NCBI RefSeq assembly: GCF_001723285.1
Contig: NZ_LPWG01000010.1
Span: forward strand, 1 to 64,000
Reading direction: 5' to 3'
Length of the DNA: 64,000 nt
From: Methyloceanibacter methanicus
GTDB taxonomy: Bacteria > Pseudomonadota > Alphaproteobacteria > Rhizobiales > Methyloligellaceae
Shown: one piece after another, positions 57,573 to 64,000 of the stretch
Position numbering within the stretch: the stretch's first letter is position 1
Layout: every line of letters begins with the position of its first letter
The notes under the pieces: model-generated
Seen by the model: the letters and a program-made list of their open reading frames with translations, nothing else
Told to the model about the DNA's origin: nothing
Database searches by the model: none
Made by a program: the position numbers and the translations under genes

Positions 57573-60131
57573 ATGAACCGTATTCTTCTCCGCTTTGTCA
57601 CGGGCTTCGTCTTCGCGACGGGAGCGCCCTTCGCAGCTCTCGCCCAGGACACGATGGATGGCCATCTCGCCACGCACGTCAAATCCGATCTCTACGCCCA
57701 GACAACCGGGACACCGGGCGCGCCGAGTTCCACGACCACGATCGACGGCAACTACATTCCCAATCCGCAAGAGCCGTTCGGCGGCACGATCGAGCTCAAC
57801 AACGACAAGTCGAGGCCCTTCTGGCCGGCCCGCGTCGTCCCGCCAAAGGGCGCGCCGAACATCCTCCTGGTGATGACCGACGATACCGGATACGGCGCGG
57901 CCTCCACCTTTGGCGGCGTGATCCCGACGCCGACGCTCGACCGGCTCGCCGAGCGCGGGCTTCGCTACACGAACTTTCATTCGACAGCGCTGTGTTCGCC
58001 CTCTCGCGCGGCGCTGCTGACGGGGCGCAACCACCACAATGTCGGGTTCGGCAATATCGCCGAGGCCTCGACCGGCTTCCCGGGCTATGACGCCTTCATG
58101 GGCCGCGACGCCGTCTCGATCGGCGGCATTCTCCGGGCGAACGGCTACAACACGTCGTGGTTCGGCAAGAACCACAACACGCCGCCCTGGCAGGAAAGCC
58201 AGATCGGTCCCTTCGATCAATGGCCGACCGGACAGCTTTTCGGCTTCGATTATTTCTACGGCTTCATGGGCGGCGACGCGAACCAATGGCAGCCGAACCT
58301 GTTCCGCAACACGACGGCGATCTATCCATTCCGCGACAATCCCGGCTGGAACCTGATCACGGCCGAGGCGGACGATGCGATCCGCCAGATCAACATGGTC
58401 AAGTCCATCGATCCCGAGCAGCCGTTCTTCGTCTACCTCGCACCGGGCGCGACCCATGCGCCGCATCATCCGACCAAGGAATGGATCGAGAAGATCAGCG
58501 ACATGCACTTGTTCGACGAAGGCTGGAACAAGCTGCGCGAAACGATCTACGCCAATCAGAAGCGGCTCGGCGTGATCCCGGAGGACGCCAAGCTCACGCC
58601 CTGGCCCGACGGCCTCAAGAAATGGGATGAGCTGACGGACGACGAGAAGAAGCTGTTCATCCGTCAGGTCGACGTCTATGCGGCCTATCTCGCCTATTGC
58701 GACCACGAGACCGGCCGCGTGATCAAGGCGATCGAGGATCTCGGCCAGCTCGAAAACACGCTCGTCATCTACATCGTGGGCGACAACGGCTCGAGCGCGG
58801 AAGGCTCGCCCATCGGCACGCCCAACGAAGTGGCGCAGTTCAACGGCGTGACGCCGCCGGTCGATGTCCAGCTGCGCGACTTCTACGACCTGTGGGGCTC
58901 GGACCAGACCTATCCGCATATGGCGGTCGCGTGGACCTGGGCCTTCGACACGCCGTTCAAATGGACCAAGCAGATCGCGTCCCATTTCGGCGGCATCAAG
59001 CAGGGCATGGTCATGTCCTGGCCGGCGCGCATCAAGAACGTGGGCGGCGTGCGCAACCAGTTCCACCATTTCATCGACATCGTGCCGACACTGCTGGAGG
59101 CATCCGACATTCCCGCGCCGCGCTTCGCCTACGGCATCGAGCAGAAGCCGATGGACGGCATCAGCATGGCCTACACCTGGGACGACGGGCCCGACGATCC
59201 CTCGCAGCGGACCGTCCAGTATTTCGAGATGTTCGGCAACCGCGCCATCTATGCGGACGGCTGGTTCGCCAACACCCATCCGATCGTCGATCCCTGGGCG
59301 CTGTTCTCGGTGCCCCCGACGGACGTGATGAACAGCTACAAATGGGAGCTGTACGACCTGAAGAACGACTGGACCCAATACACCGACCTTGCCGAGAAGA
59401 TGCCGGACAAGCTTCGCGAGATGCAGGAGCTCTGGATCGTCGAGGCGTCGAAATATCACGTCTTCCCGCTCAACAACGCCGTCGCCACGCGTTTGGTGAC
59501 GCCGCGGCCGAGCGTGACGGCGGGCCATTCGCGGTTCGTGTACACGAAACCGATCACCGGCATTCCGAACGGCGTGGAGCCGCTGCTGCTGGCGACGTCC
59601 TACAAGATCACGGCGGAGATCGACGTGCCCGAAGGCGGCGGGAACGGCATGCTGTTCACCCAAGGCGGCAAGTTCGGCGGCCACGGCTTCTACCTCTTGA
59701 AAGGCAAGCCGGTCTACACCTGGGACCTTCTGGACCTCGACCGCGTCCGCTGGGAATCGTCCGAGACGTTGACACCCGGCAAGCATACGGTCGAGTTCGA
59801 GTTCACCTATGACGGGCTCGGTATGGGAACCTTCGCCTATAACAATCTCTCCGGCGTCGGGAAACCCGGCGAAGGCGTGATCCGCATCGACGGCAAGGAA
59901 GTCGCGCGGAAGAAGATGGAGAAGACCATCCCCATCACGCTCGCCTGGGACGAGGCGCAGGATATCGGCTCCGACACGCTCACGGGCGTCAACGATGCGG
60001 ACTATCAGGTGCCGTTCACCTTCGACGGGACGATCGAGAAGATCACCCTCGACATTGAGCGCCCGACGCTGAGCAAGGAAGACATCCGCAAGCTCGAAGA
60101 GGCGAAGGCCTCCCAGGGCGACAAAGGCTGA
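57573..60131 (+). CDS. arylsulfatase (type I, formylglycine-dependent), exported
   Basis: 852 residues from the ATG at 57573, with GGAG nine bases upstream; earlier in-frame starts do not make a signal peptide. Cleavage is expected after ALA (about residue 24). The active-site signature CSPSRAALLTGR contains the Cys that is converted to formylglycine. N-terminal metal site LLVMTDDTGYG, and later TWAFDTPFKWTKQIASHFGG. A long C-terminal beta-sandwich of about 250 residues follows the sulfatase core. It cleaves sulfate esters in the periplasm; a formylglycine-generating enzyme must be encoded elsewhere. A matching role with the sulfotransferase at 15.3 kb is only speculation. Confidence 0.93.
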   Translation: MNRILLRFVTGFVFATGAPFAALAQDTMDGHLATHVKSDLYAQTTGTPGAPSSTTTIDGNYIPNPQEPFGGTIELNNDKSRPFWPARVVPPKGAPNILLVMTDDTGYGAASTFGGVIPTPTLDRLAERGLRYTNFHSTALCSPSRAALLTGRNHHNVGFGNIAEASTGFPGYDAFMGRDAVSIGGILRANGYNTSWFGKNHNTPPWQESQIGPFDQWPTGQLFGFDYFYGFMGGDANQWQPNLFRNTTAIYPFRDNPGWNLITAEADDAIRQINMVKSIDPEQPFFVYLAPGATHAPHHPTKEWIEKISDMHLFDEGWNKLRETIYANQKRLGVIPEDAKLTPWPDGLKKWDELTDDEKKLFIRQVDVYAAYLAYCDHETGRVIKAIEDLGQLENTLVIYIVGDNGSSAEGSPIGTPNEVAQFNGVTPPVDVQLRDFYDLWGSDQTYPHMAVAWTWAFDTPFKWTKQIASHFGGIKQGMVMSWPARIKNVGGVRNQFHHFIDIVPTLLEASDIPAPRFAYGIEQKPMDGISMAYTWDDGPDDPSQRTVQYFEMFGNRAIYADGWFANTHPIVDPWALFSVPPTDVMNSYKWELYDLKNDWTQYTDLAEKMPDKLREMQELWIVEASKYHVFPLNNAVATRLVTPRPSVTAGHSRFVYTKPITGIPNGVEPLLLATSYKITAEIDVPEGGGNGMLFTQGGKFGGHGFYLLKGKPVYTWDLLDLDRVRWESSETLTPGKHTVEFEFTYDGLGMGTFAYNNLSGVGKPGEGVIRIDGKEVARKKMEKTIPITLAWDEAQDIGSDTLTGVNDADYQVPFTFDGTIEKITLDIERPTLSKEDIRKLEEAKASQGDKG

Positions 60132-60154
60132 TCGCGGCCGGGGGGGTCCTTTTT

Positions 60155-60262
60155 GCCCTACCGCCTGGCGGCTGCTTGAGGGCGTGTTTATTCGCCCTAC
60201 CGCGCTTCGCGCTACTTGAGGGCTTGTTTATTCGCCCTATCGCCTAACGGCTACTTGAGGGC
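60155..60262 (+). repeat. array of three palindromic repeats (array 1)
   Basis: Three units at 60155-60183, 60194-60223 and 60234-60262, with 10-nt T-rich spacers (GTGTTTATTC, TTGTTTATTC). Each begins GCCCTA(C/T)CGC and ends CTTGAGGGC. The outer arms GCCCT/AGGGC pair, and inside is a second stem (CCGCC/GGCGG, GCGC/GCGC, or CCG/CGG). Array 2 (62485-62629) has the same unit with the outer arms changed on both sides to GCGCT/AGCGC, a compensating change. The array starts 23 bp after the arylsulfatase stop, so it may also stop transcription. Confidence 0.85.
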
Positions 60263-60271
60263 GGGTCTCTC

Positions 60272-60403
60272 ATTCGTCGTCATGCCCGGACTTGATCCGG
60301 GCATCCACGCAGAGCGGCGTTCCCTTCAAGGCGTGGATGGCCGCCCCGGGTCCGGCTTTGCCGGCCCGGGTGCAGGCTCAAGTCACGCCCGGCCATGACG
60401 AAT
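60272..60403. repeat. dispersed Hyphomicrobiales-type palindromic repeat
   Basis: The stretch opens ATTCGTCGTCATGCCCGG and closes GCCCGGCCATGACGAAT, which are inverted copies of each other. Inside are further pairs (GATCCGGGCATCCACGC and GGCGTGGATGGCC; CCGGGTCCGG and CCGGCCCGG). Elements with the theme CATGCCCGG...CCGGGCATCCACG are common between genes in this order. No coding function. Confidence 0.75.
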
Positions 60404-60540
60404 CGGAGAACAAACGGGTACGCCAAATGCGCCACGTCGCGTGAATGCACCTGGACTCCGGGCCGGTCGCGTATCCGCGTGCGTTGTGTCAAAGTCCCTC
60501 GCTGGCAAGGGCCAAAACAGCAGTCCAGGGAGAAAACGCG

Positions 60541-61119
60541 ATGACCAAGGTGCACGACGAAGTGCTGAAGGCGAATGAAGCCTACGCGAAGAGCTTCGGA
60601 GACAAGGCAGACTTGCCGATGCCGCCGGCGCGCCGCTTCGCCATTCTGACCTGCATGGACGCGCGGCTCGACCCGGCGAAGTTCGCAGGACTCGCCGAGG
60701 GCGATGCGCATGTGATCCGCAACGCCGGCGGACGCGCCAGCGACGACGCCATCCGTTCGCTCGTCATCTCGCATAAGCTGCTCGGCACCAAAGAATGGTT
60801 CGTCGTCCACCATACCGATTGCGGGATGGAGACCTTCACCAACGAGATCATGCGCGACCTCCTCCGCCAGAGCCTCGATACGGCCGAGATCGGGCCGGAC
60901 GGCTGGAAGGACGTCGGCCAGGGGCCCGGCTCGACGGCGGGCGAGGCGATCGACTGGCTCACCATCTCCGATCAGGCCAAGGGCGTCGCCGAAGACGTGG
61001 CCCGCATCCGCGCGCACCCGCTGGTGCCCGGCGGCGTGCCCATCTACGGCTATATCTACGACGTGCGATCCGGGACGCTGATCGAAGTGCCCGAGGCGAC
61101 GGCCGCGGGCAAAGCCTGA
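60541..61119 (+). CDS. beta-class carbonic anhydrase
   Basis: 192 residues from the ATG at 60541, chosen because GGGAG lies ten bases upstream; a longer frame from 60445 has no ribosome site. It interconverts CO2 and bicarbonate. Zinc ligands are seen in TCMDARLDP (Cys and the Asp that can gate the zinc) and in HHTDCGM (His and Cys). The fold landmark [16 protein letters not shown] lies between. No signal peptide; cytoplasmic. It is of the short type related to mycobacterial Rv1284. It lies between repeat array 1 and the ligand-gated channel gene, 137 bp before the channel. Confidence 0.92.
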   Translation: MTKVHDEVLKANEAYAKSFGDKADLPMPPARRFAILTCMDARLDPAKFAGLAEGDAHVIRNAGGRASDDAIRSLVISHKLLGTKEWFVVHHTDCGMETFTNEIMRDLLRQSLDTAEIGPDGWKDVGQGPGSTAGEAIDWLTISDQAKGVAEDVARIRAHPLVPGGVPIYGYIYDVRSGTLIEVPEATAAGKA

Positions 61120-61256
61120 CGGGTTCGCGCCATGCGACCGTGGACCGCCGGGAGCGGCTGCAGGATTTTGGGTATTGAAACAGGTCTCGGGGTTCGGCCA
61201 TAGCTGGGCTTCGCCAAGTCTGATTTGATTCAACCCAGGAGCCATCGGGTCTCGAT

Positions 61257-62411
61257 ATGCCAATTGCCTGCTTGAGGAATGTCCGCCGCCTTGTTCGTCA
61301 ATCGAGCGGCGAGGGCGGATCCTTCGATGTTCCCCGCCGCGCAGTGCTGAGACCAGTGCTTCTCTGGCTTCTCTTGCTTCTCGCCCCCGCTCCAGCCTTC
61401 GCCATCGATGCGGGCATGCCCAATCCGCCCGCCTCTCCGACGGTCGTGAAGGTCGGAATCTTCGTGGCCGACATTATCGACTTGGACGAGATGGACGAGA
61501 CCTTTCAAACCGAGCTCATCATTCTGGCGGAATGGATGGATCCGCGTCTGGCGTTCGACGCGGAGGAATACGGCAGCGACCGCAAACTGTTTCAGGGCAG
61601 CTTCCAGTTCGACGAAGTGTTCGGCGGCTGGTGGCCGTCACTGATTTTTCTCAACGAAATCGGGTCGGGCGATCTCAACGCCATGCAGATCGAGGTGTTT
61701 TCCGACGGCCGCGTTCGCGCCAAGGAGCAACGTAATGTGACGCTTGAGACGCCCATGAAGCTGCACTCGTTTCCCTTCGATAAGCAGGTCCTGGAAGCGG
61801 ACATGATCGCGTTTGGCGACACGAGCCGGGAAGTGGTGCTCGAGGTCCACCAAGGGATGCTGGGAGCCAGCGAGGAATACGCCGAAACCAACCAGAGAGT
61901 GAACATTGCCCAGTGGCAATTGGTCGGCGTCGACATGACACCGTTCACCTCGAAGACCCGGTACTACGCCGAGAATGCTGAAGTCTCCGGCGTCAAGCTC
62001 GGCATAGCGCTGAAGCGCAACCCCATGAACATCATCTGGAAGGTGCTCGCGCCCATGGTGATCCTGGTGTCGCTCATGTGGGCCGTCTTCTGGATGGACA
62101 TCAACGATCTGTCAGACCGGTTGAATGTTTCGTTCATCGGCATCCTCACGATTGTCGCGTACCAGTTCCTGATCGACGGGACCATGCCGCGGATCTCGTA
62201 CTTCACGCTCACCGATACGGTCGTGCTGTACTCCTTCGTCGTCATGTGTCTGACGATCCTGGAGAGCCTTGTCGTGGTGTCCCTCTCCAGGGCCGATCGG
62301 GATTCGCTTGCCCGCAAGGTCGATACCACCGCCCAGTGGCTGTTCCCGGTCACGTATTTCTCCGGGCTGATTCTTATTTTTGCGATCTTCTTCTTCTTCA
62401 TCAGGGGTTGA
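61257..62411 (+). CDS. prokaryotic pentameric ligand-gated ion channel homologue
   Basis: 384 residues. A signal peptide (cleavage near residue 49, after AFA) is followed by an extracellular beta-sandwich of about 200 residues with the family starts DLDEMDETFQTELII and EWMDPRL. The Cys-loop position reads LHSFPFDKQVLEADM: the F/YPFD motif is present but both cysteines are absent, as in bacterial members such as GLIC. Four membrane helices follow: IIWKVLAPMVILVSLMW; LNVSFIGILTIVAYQFLI (pore-lining M2), with the MPRISYFTLTD linker; VVLYSFVVMCLTILESLVV; and FPVTYFSGLILIFAIFFFF. Ligand and ion selectivity cannot be read off. It uses the ATG at 61257. Confidence 0.88.
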   Translation: MPIACLRNVRRLVRQSSGEGGSFDVPRRAVLRPVLLWLLLLLAPAPAFAIDAGMPNPPASPTVVKVGIFVADIIDLDEMDETFQTELIILAEWMDPRLAFDAEEYGSDRKLFQGSFQFDEVFGGWWPSLIFLNEIGSGDLNAMQIEVFSDGRVRAKEQRNVTLETPMKLHSFPFDKQVLEADMIAFGDTSREVVLEVHQGMLGASEEYAETNQRVNIAQWQLVGVDMTPFTSKTRYYAENAEVSGVKLGIALKRNPMNIIWKVLAPMVILVSLMWAVFWMDINDLSDRLNVSFIGILTIVAYQFLIDGTMPRISYFTLTDTVVLYSFVVMCLTILESLVVVSLSRADRDSLARKVDTTAQWLFPVTYFSGLILIFAIFFFFIRG

Positions 62412-62484
62412 GACCGGCTTGGTTCCCGATTTCGCCGCGTACGCGATGTCCACGAACGCGGCTGGTACCGATCTCTCTTTGTGT

Positions 62485-62629
62485 GCGCTACCGCGCTTCG
62501 CGCTGCTTGAGCGTGTGTTTGTTTGCGCTACCGCGCTTCGCGCTACTTGAGCGCATGTTTGTTTGCGCTACCGCCTAGCGGCTGCTTGAGCGCTTCTTTG
62601 GATGCCCTACCGCTTCGCTGCTTGGGGGC
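62485..62629 (+). repeat. array of four palindromic repeats (array 2)
   Basis: Units at 62485-62514, 62525-62554, 62565-62593 and 62604-62629, same orientation and period (about 40 bp) as array 1, with T-rich spacers (GTGTTTGTTT-like). The outer arms are GCGCT/AGCGC in the first three (the first ends AGCGT, a G-U pair) and GCCCT/GGGGC in the last. The inner stems vary as GCGC/GCGC, CCGCC/GGCGG and a short CGC/GCG. The array starts 73 bp after the channel gene stop. Confidence 0.85.
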
Positions 62630-62664
62630 GCGACCGGACGATGGCGAGGGAGGAGACCGCAGAC

Positions 62665-62743
62665 ATCCTTCGAGGCGCGGCGCGTCATGCTGAGGCGCGA
62701 GCGCAGCGAGCCTCGAAGCACGCGCCGCGCACCTCAGGATGAC
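62665..62743. repeat. dispersed palindromic repeat
   Basis: Nested inverted arms: CTTCGAGGC at 62668-62676 with GCCTCGAAG at 62710-62718, and CGTCATGCTGAGG with CCTCAGGATGACG at the right end, where one base differs. This theme (CATCCTTCGAGGC...CTCAGGATGACG) is a known kind of intergenic element in Hyphomicrobiales. Non-coding. Confidence 0.7.
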
Positions 62744-63562
62744 GAGTCGGAGGCATTGCGGGCACGCCAAAGCGTCCCGCAGCCGTTTGGCACGAGGCTT
62801 CGCCACACTCTCCCGACGTCTCAAAACTCAAGCCCACGAAGTGGGGACTTGCGGGGCGCTGGTCGGCCGCCGTCCGATTGTTTTGTGTGGGCAGCCTTCC
62901 GGCGCCCCGCATGGCGTTTGGACGGTGCTTCGCAAGAGAGCGAAACACGCCTCGACGCCGCAGCGATGTTTTAGAGCCTCATGCCGCGCGCTTATCTCCG
63001 GTGGCACAGACATACGCATGGAGATCGTATGCCTCACCCGACGGCCCACGCGTTACGTCGCAGGCGGGCGGAGTAGAGACCCCCGAGGCCGGTCCGTTAG
63101 CCGCGACGCGGTGGTCCGGGCTTGATCATTCACCTCGGGCCCTTCGGTACCGCGCCACCTCGGGCGCTGCGTCCCCCGCCCCGAGAGCAGACGGTCTGCA
63201 GCTCGCGTCCTCACGAACGAGGGATGGCTACATCGTAGCTCAGGTTTGGCGGGTGGGGATAAGGTTGACGTCCAGCTTGGCTGGTCGGTTGGCCCGGCCA
63301 TGGGTAGCAAGAGCACCAAGCTATCCCGTCCGCATCGCCAAAAAATTGTGATTACACACAGCATGTTACGCAACGGCCCCAATTTCGTCACATGCCGGCC
63401 CATCGGCAGCCAGATTAGACCGTACGCTTCCTATCGTAGCGTCTGAGTCGAGATGTTGTGGTTCATGAGGGCATTAACCCCCAGAGGGGTTGTCGGATTA
63501 GCACTCGCCGCCTCATACTGCTACGAGCGATTCGCCCCGCCTTTAAGGGGCGGGGCGCATAT
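62744..63562. other. gene-poor stretch before the variant tRNA
   Basis: About 820 bp. Some open frames of 70-160 codons exist on both strands, but none has a ribosome site, family motif or normal codon pattern, so I call none. Strong hairpins occur at about 63478-63493 (AACCCCCAGAGGGGTT) and 63535-63557 (GCCCCGCC/GGCGGGGC). I checked for tmRNA, RNase P RNA and SRP RNA landmarks and found none. Confidence 0.5.
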
Positions 63563-63680
63563 GGAGACGTGACTGAGTGGCTTAAGGTGCCCGGTTTAGG
63601 TCCGGGTGAGCCGTGTTCCCGTAAGCTGTGAGAGGTGGACCGGGGTAAAGGCTCCGGGGGTTCGAATCCCTCCGTCTCCG
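63563..63680 (+). tRNA. atypical class II tRNA, UAG anticodon, serine-like body
   Basis: Acceptor GGAGACG (63563-63569) pairs with CGTCTCC (63673-63679). The D-arm contains GAGTGGCTTAAGG. The anticodon stem CCCGG/CCGGG encloses TTTAGGT, giving anticodon UAG at 63597-63599 (reads CUA, Leu). The T-arm is GGGGG TTCGAAT CCCTC, the discriminator is G at 63680, and the next bases are CAC, so CCA is not encoded. The acceptor start GGAGA, the GAGTGG D-loop and G73 are serine-tRNA traits, while the ordinary tRNA-Leu of this genome (23283) looks different. The variable region is 49 nt (63607-63655), closed by GAGCC/GGCTC, more than twice the normal length. The cloverleaf is convincing; the charged amino acid is not known. 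Confidence 0.75.
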
Positions 63681-63693
63681 CACTCAAATCCTC

Positions 63694-63727
63694 GGGGGTG
63701 GTTCCTAGTGAGCCTCCCCCTTTTTTT
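63694..63727 (+). terminator. intrinsic terminator after the variant tRNA
   Basis: GGGGGTGG (63694-63701) pairs with CCTCCCCC (63713-63720) with one mismatch and is followed by seven T (63721-63727). Its place 14 bp after the tRNA shows the tRNA is transcribed as its own unit. Confidence 0.85.
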
Positions 63728-63776
63728 ATCCAAACACCTGCATGTGGCGGAGTCTAGGCAAACTGATTCGCTAGTT

Positions 63777-63796
63777 AATGTACATTAATGTACATT
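63777..63796. promoter_or_regulatory. double palindrome, probable operator of the RHH gene
   Basis: Two adjoining perfect 10-bp palindromes AATGTACATT at 63777-63786 and 63787-63796, within an AT-rich patch, 32 bp before the ribbon-helix-helix start at 63829. Ribbon-helix-helix proteins bind tandem short palindromes as paired dimers, so autoregulation is likely (inference). Confidence 0.7.
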
Positions 63797-63828
63797 GATA
63801 CGCAACGAGTAGTGCGTTGCGGGGTGGT

Positions 63829-64000
63829 ATGGCGCGTGAATTTAAGGGGTCGAGGCACTGCCTCGGCGACGACCTTGCCGCTGAACTAAAGACCCTATGC
63901 GAGGAACGGGGAATGACCGCGAGCAAGGTCATACGGATCGCTGTCAAAGAGTTCGTGGCACGGGAGAAAGCCAAGGACGCTAAGGCAAAGTCCAAATCCT
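63829..64000 (+). CDS. ribbon-helix-helix (CopG-type) DNA-binding protein, partial at right edge
   Basis: 57 residues are visible from the ATG at 63829, and the frame is open to the edge. It begins MAREFKGSRHCL, and LAAELKTLCEERGMTASKV-IRIAVKEFVA fits the helix A-turn-helix B pattern of CopG/ParD-like proteins, with the first strand before it. A Lys/Ala-rich tail follows. The gene uses CTA twice and ATA once in 57 codons, rare in this GC-rich chromosome, which suggests transfer. Upstream are the double palindrome, a terminator and the UAG-anticodon tRNA. The function (plasmid copy, antitoxin or phage regulator) cannot be told. Confidence 0.7.
   Translation, partial: MAREFKGSRHCLGDDLAAELKTLCEERGMTASKVIRIAVKEFVAREKAKDAKAKSKS

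Noticed and set aside
60155-60262. CRISPR array
   Set aside because: The units are themselves palindromic and inexact, the spacers are 10-nt T-rich and nearly alike, and no cas gene is near.
62744-63562. tmRNA, RNase P RNA or SRP RNA
   Set aside because: I looked for the conserved stretches of each (tag frame and acceptor halves, P4 core, SRP GGAAGCAGG loop) and found none.

Overview
The window is about 64% G+C and nearly every gene has its closest familiar relatives in Hyphomicrobiales (Rhizobiales) Alphaproteobacteria. The best markers are the CP4-like class II aroA beside a FYDLN-acid (TIGR02300) protein, the TsaE-phosphotransferase fusion, the DivL-type pseudo-histidine kinase and the lptC-lptA-lptB-rpoN-ptsN run. 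A quinoprotein-relay metallohydrolase followed by a SoxYZ-like carrier normally accompanies PQQ-dependent methanol dehydrogenases, so a methylotroph of the Methyloceanibacter/Hyphomicrobium kind is likely (inference). No rRNA, CRISPR array, transposase or integrase was seen.

Layout. 1-8.7 kb: a partial gene, a TAXI-type TRAP binding protein, lepA, two tiny exported proteins, periplasmic msrA, a GMC oxidoreductase and a frameshifted CapA-like protein. 8.8-13.6 kb: infC-rpmI-rplT-pheS-pheT, with infC starting at a rare AUC codon. 13.8-17.6 kb: surface polysaccharide genes. 17.6-23.1 kb: mixed housekeeping genes. 23.3-29.6 kb: tRNA-Leu, RNase D, the LPS-export genes lptC/A/B, rpoN and ptsN, with no hpf between the last two. 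29.7-33.5 kb: DUF1150 and Hsp20 behind an RpoH-like promoter, then the quinoprotein-relay pair, a TetR regulator and a small exported protein. 33.6-46 kb: tRNA-Ala, aroA-cmk-rpsA, sppA-ihfB-lapA, trpF-trpB-trpA-accD-folC and trxA. 46-57 kb: a minus-strand operon with ATGA overlaps: divL, tsaE/amgK, murU-like, addB, addA. 57.5-62.4 kb: an arylsulfatase, then a beta-carbonic anhydrase and a pentameric ligand-gated ion channel homologue lying between two arrays of the same palindromic repeat. 62.4-64 kb: a gene-poor stretch, an odd Ser-like tRNA with a UAG anticodon and a 49-nt variable region, and a ribbon-helix-helix gene behind a double palindrome, which look like the left edge of an acquired element.

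Many conserved genes (pheT, rpsA, lptB, trpF, addB, divL, tsaE/amgK and others) have single-base frame slips in homopolymers or GC repeats. Each is listed as one gene with its slip. Several cannot be real lesions in a living cell, so the window probably carries assembly or sequencing indels. The large AddB-AddA open frame is one product of this.
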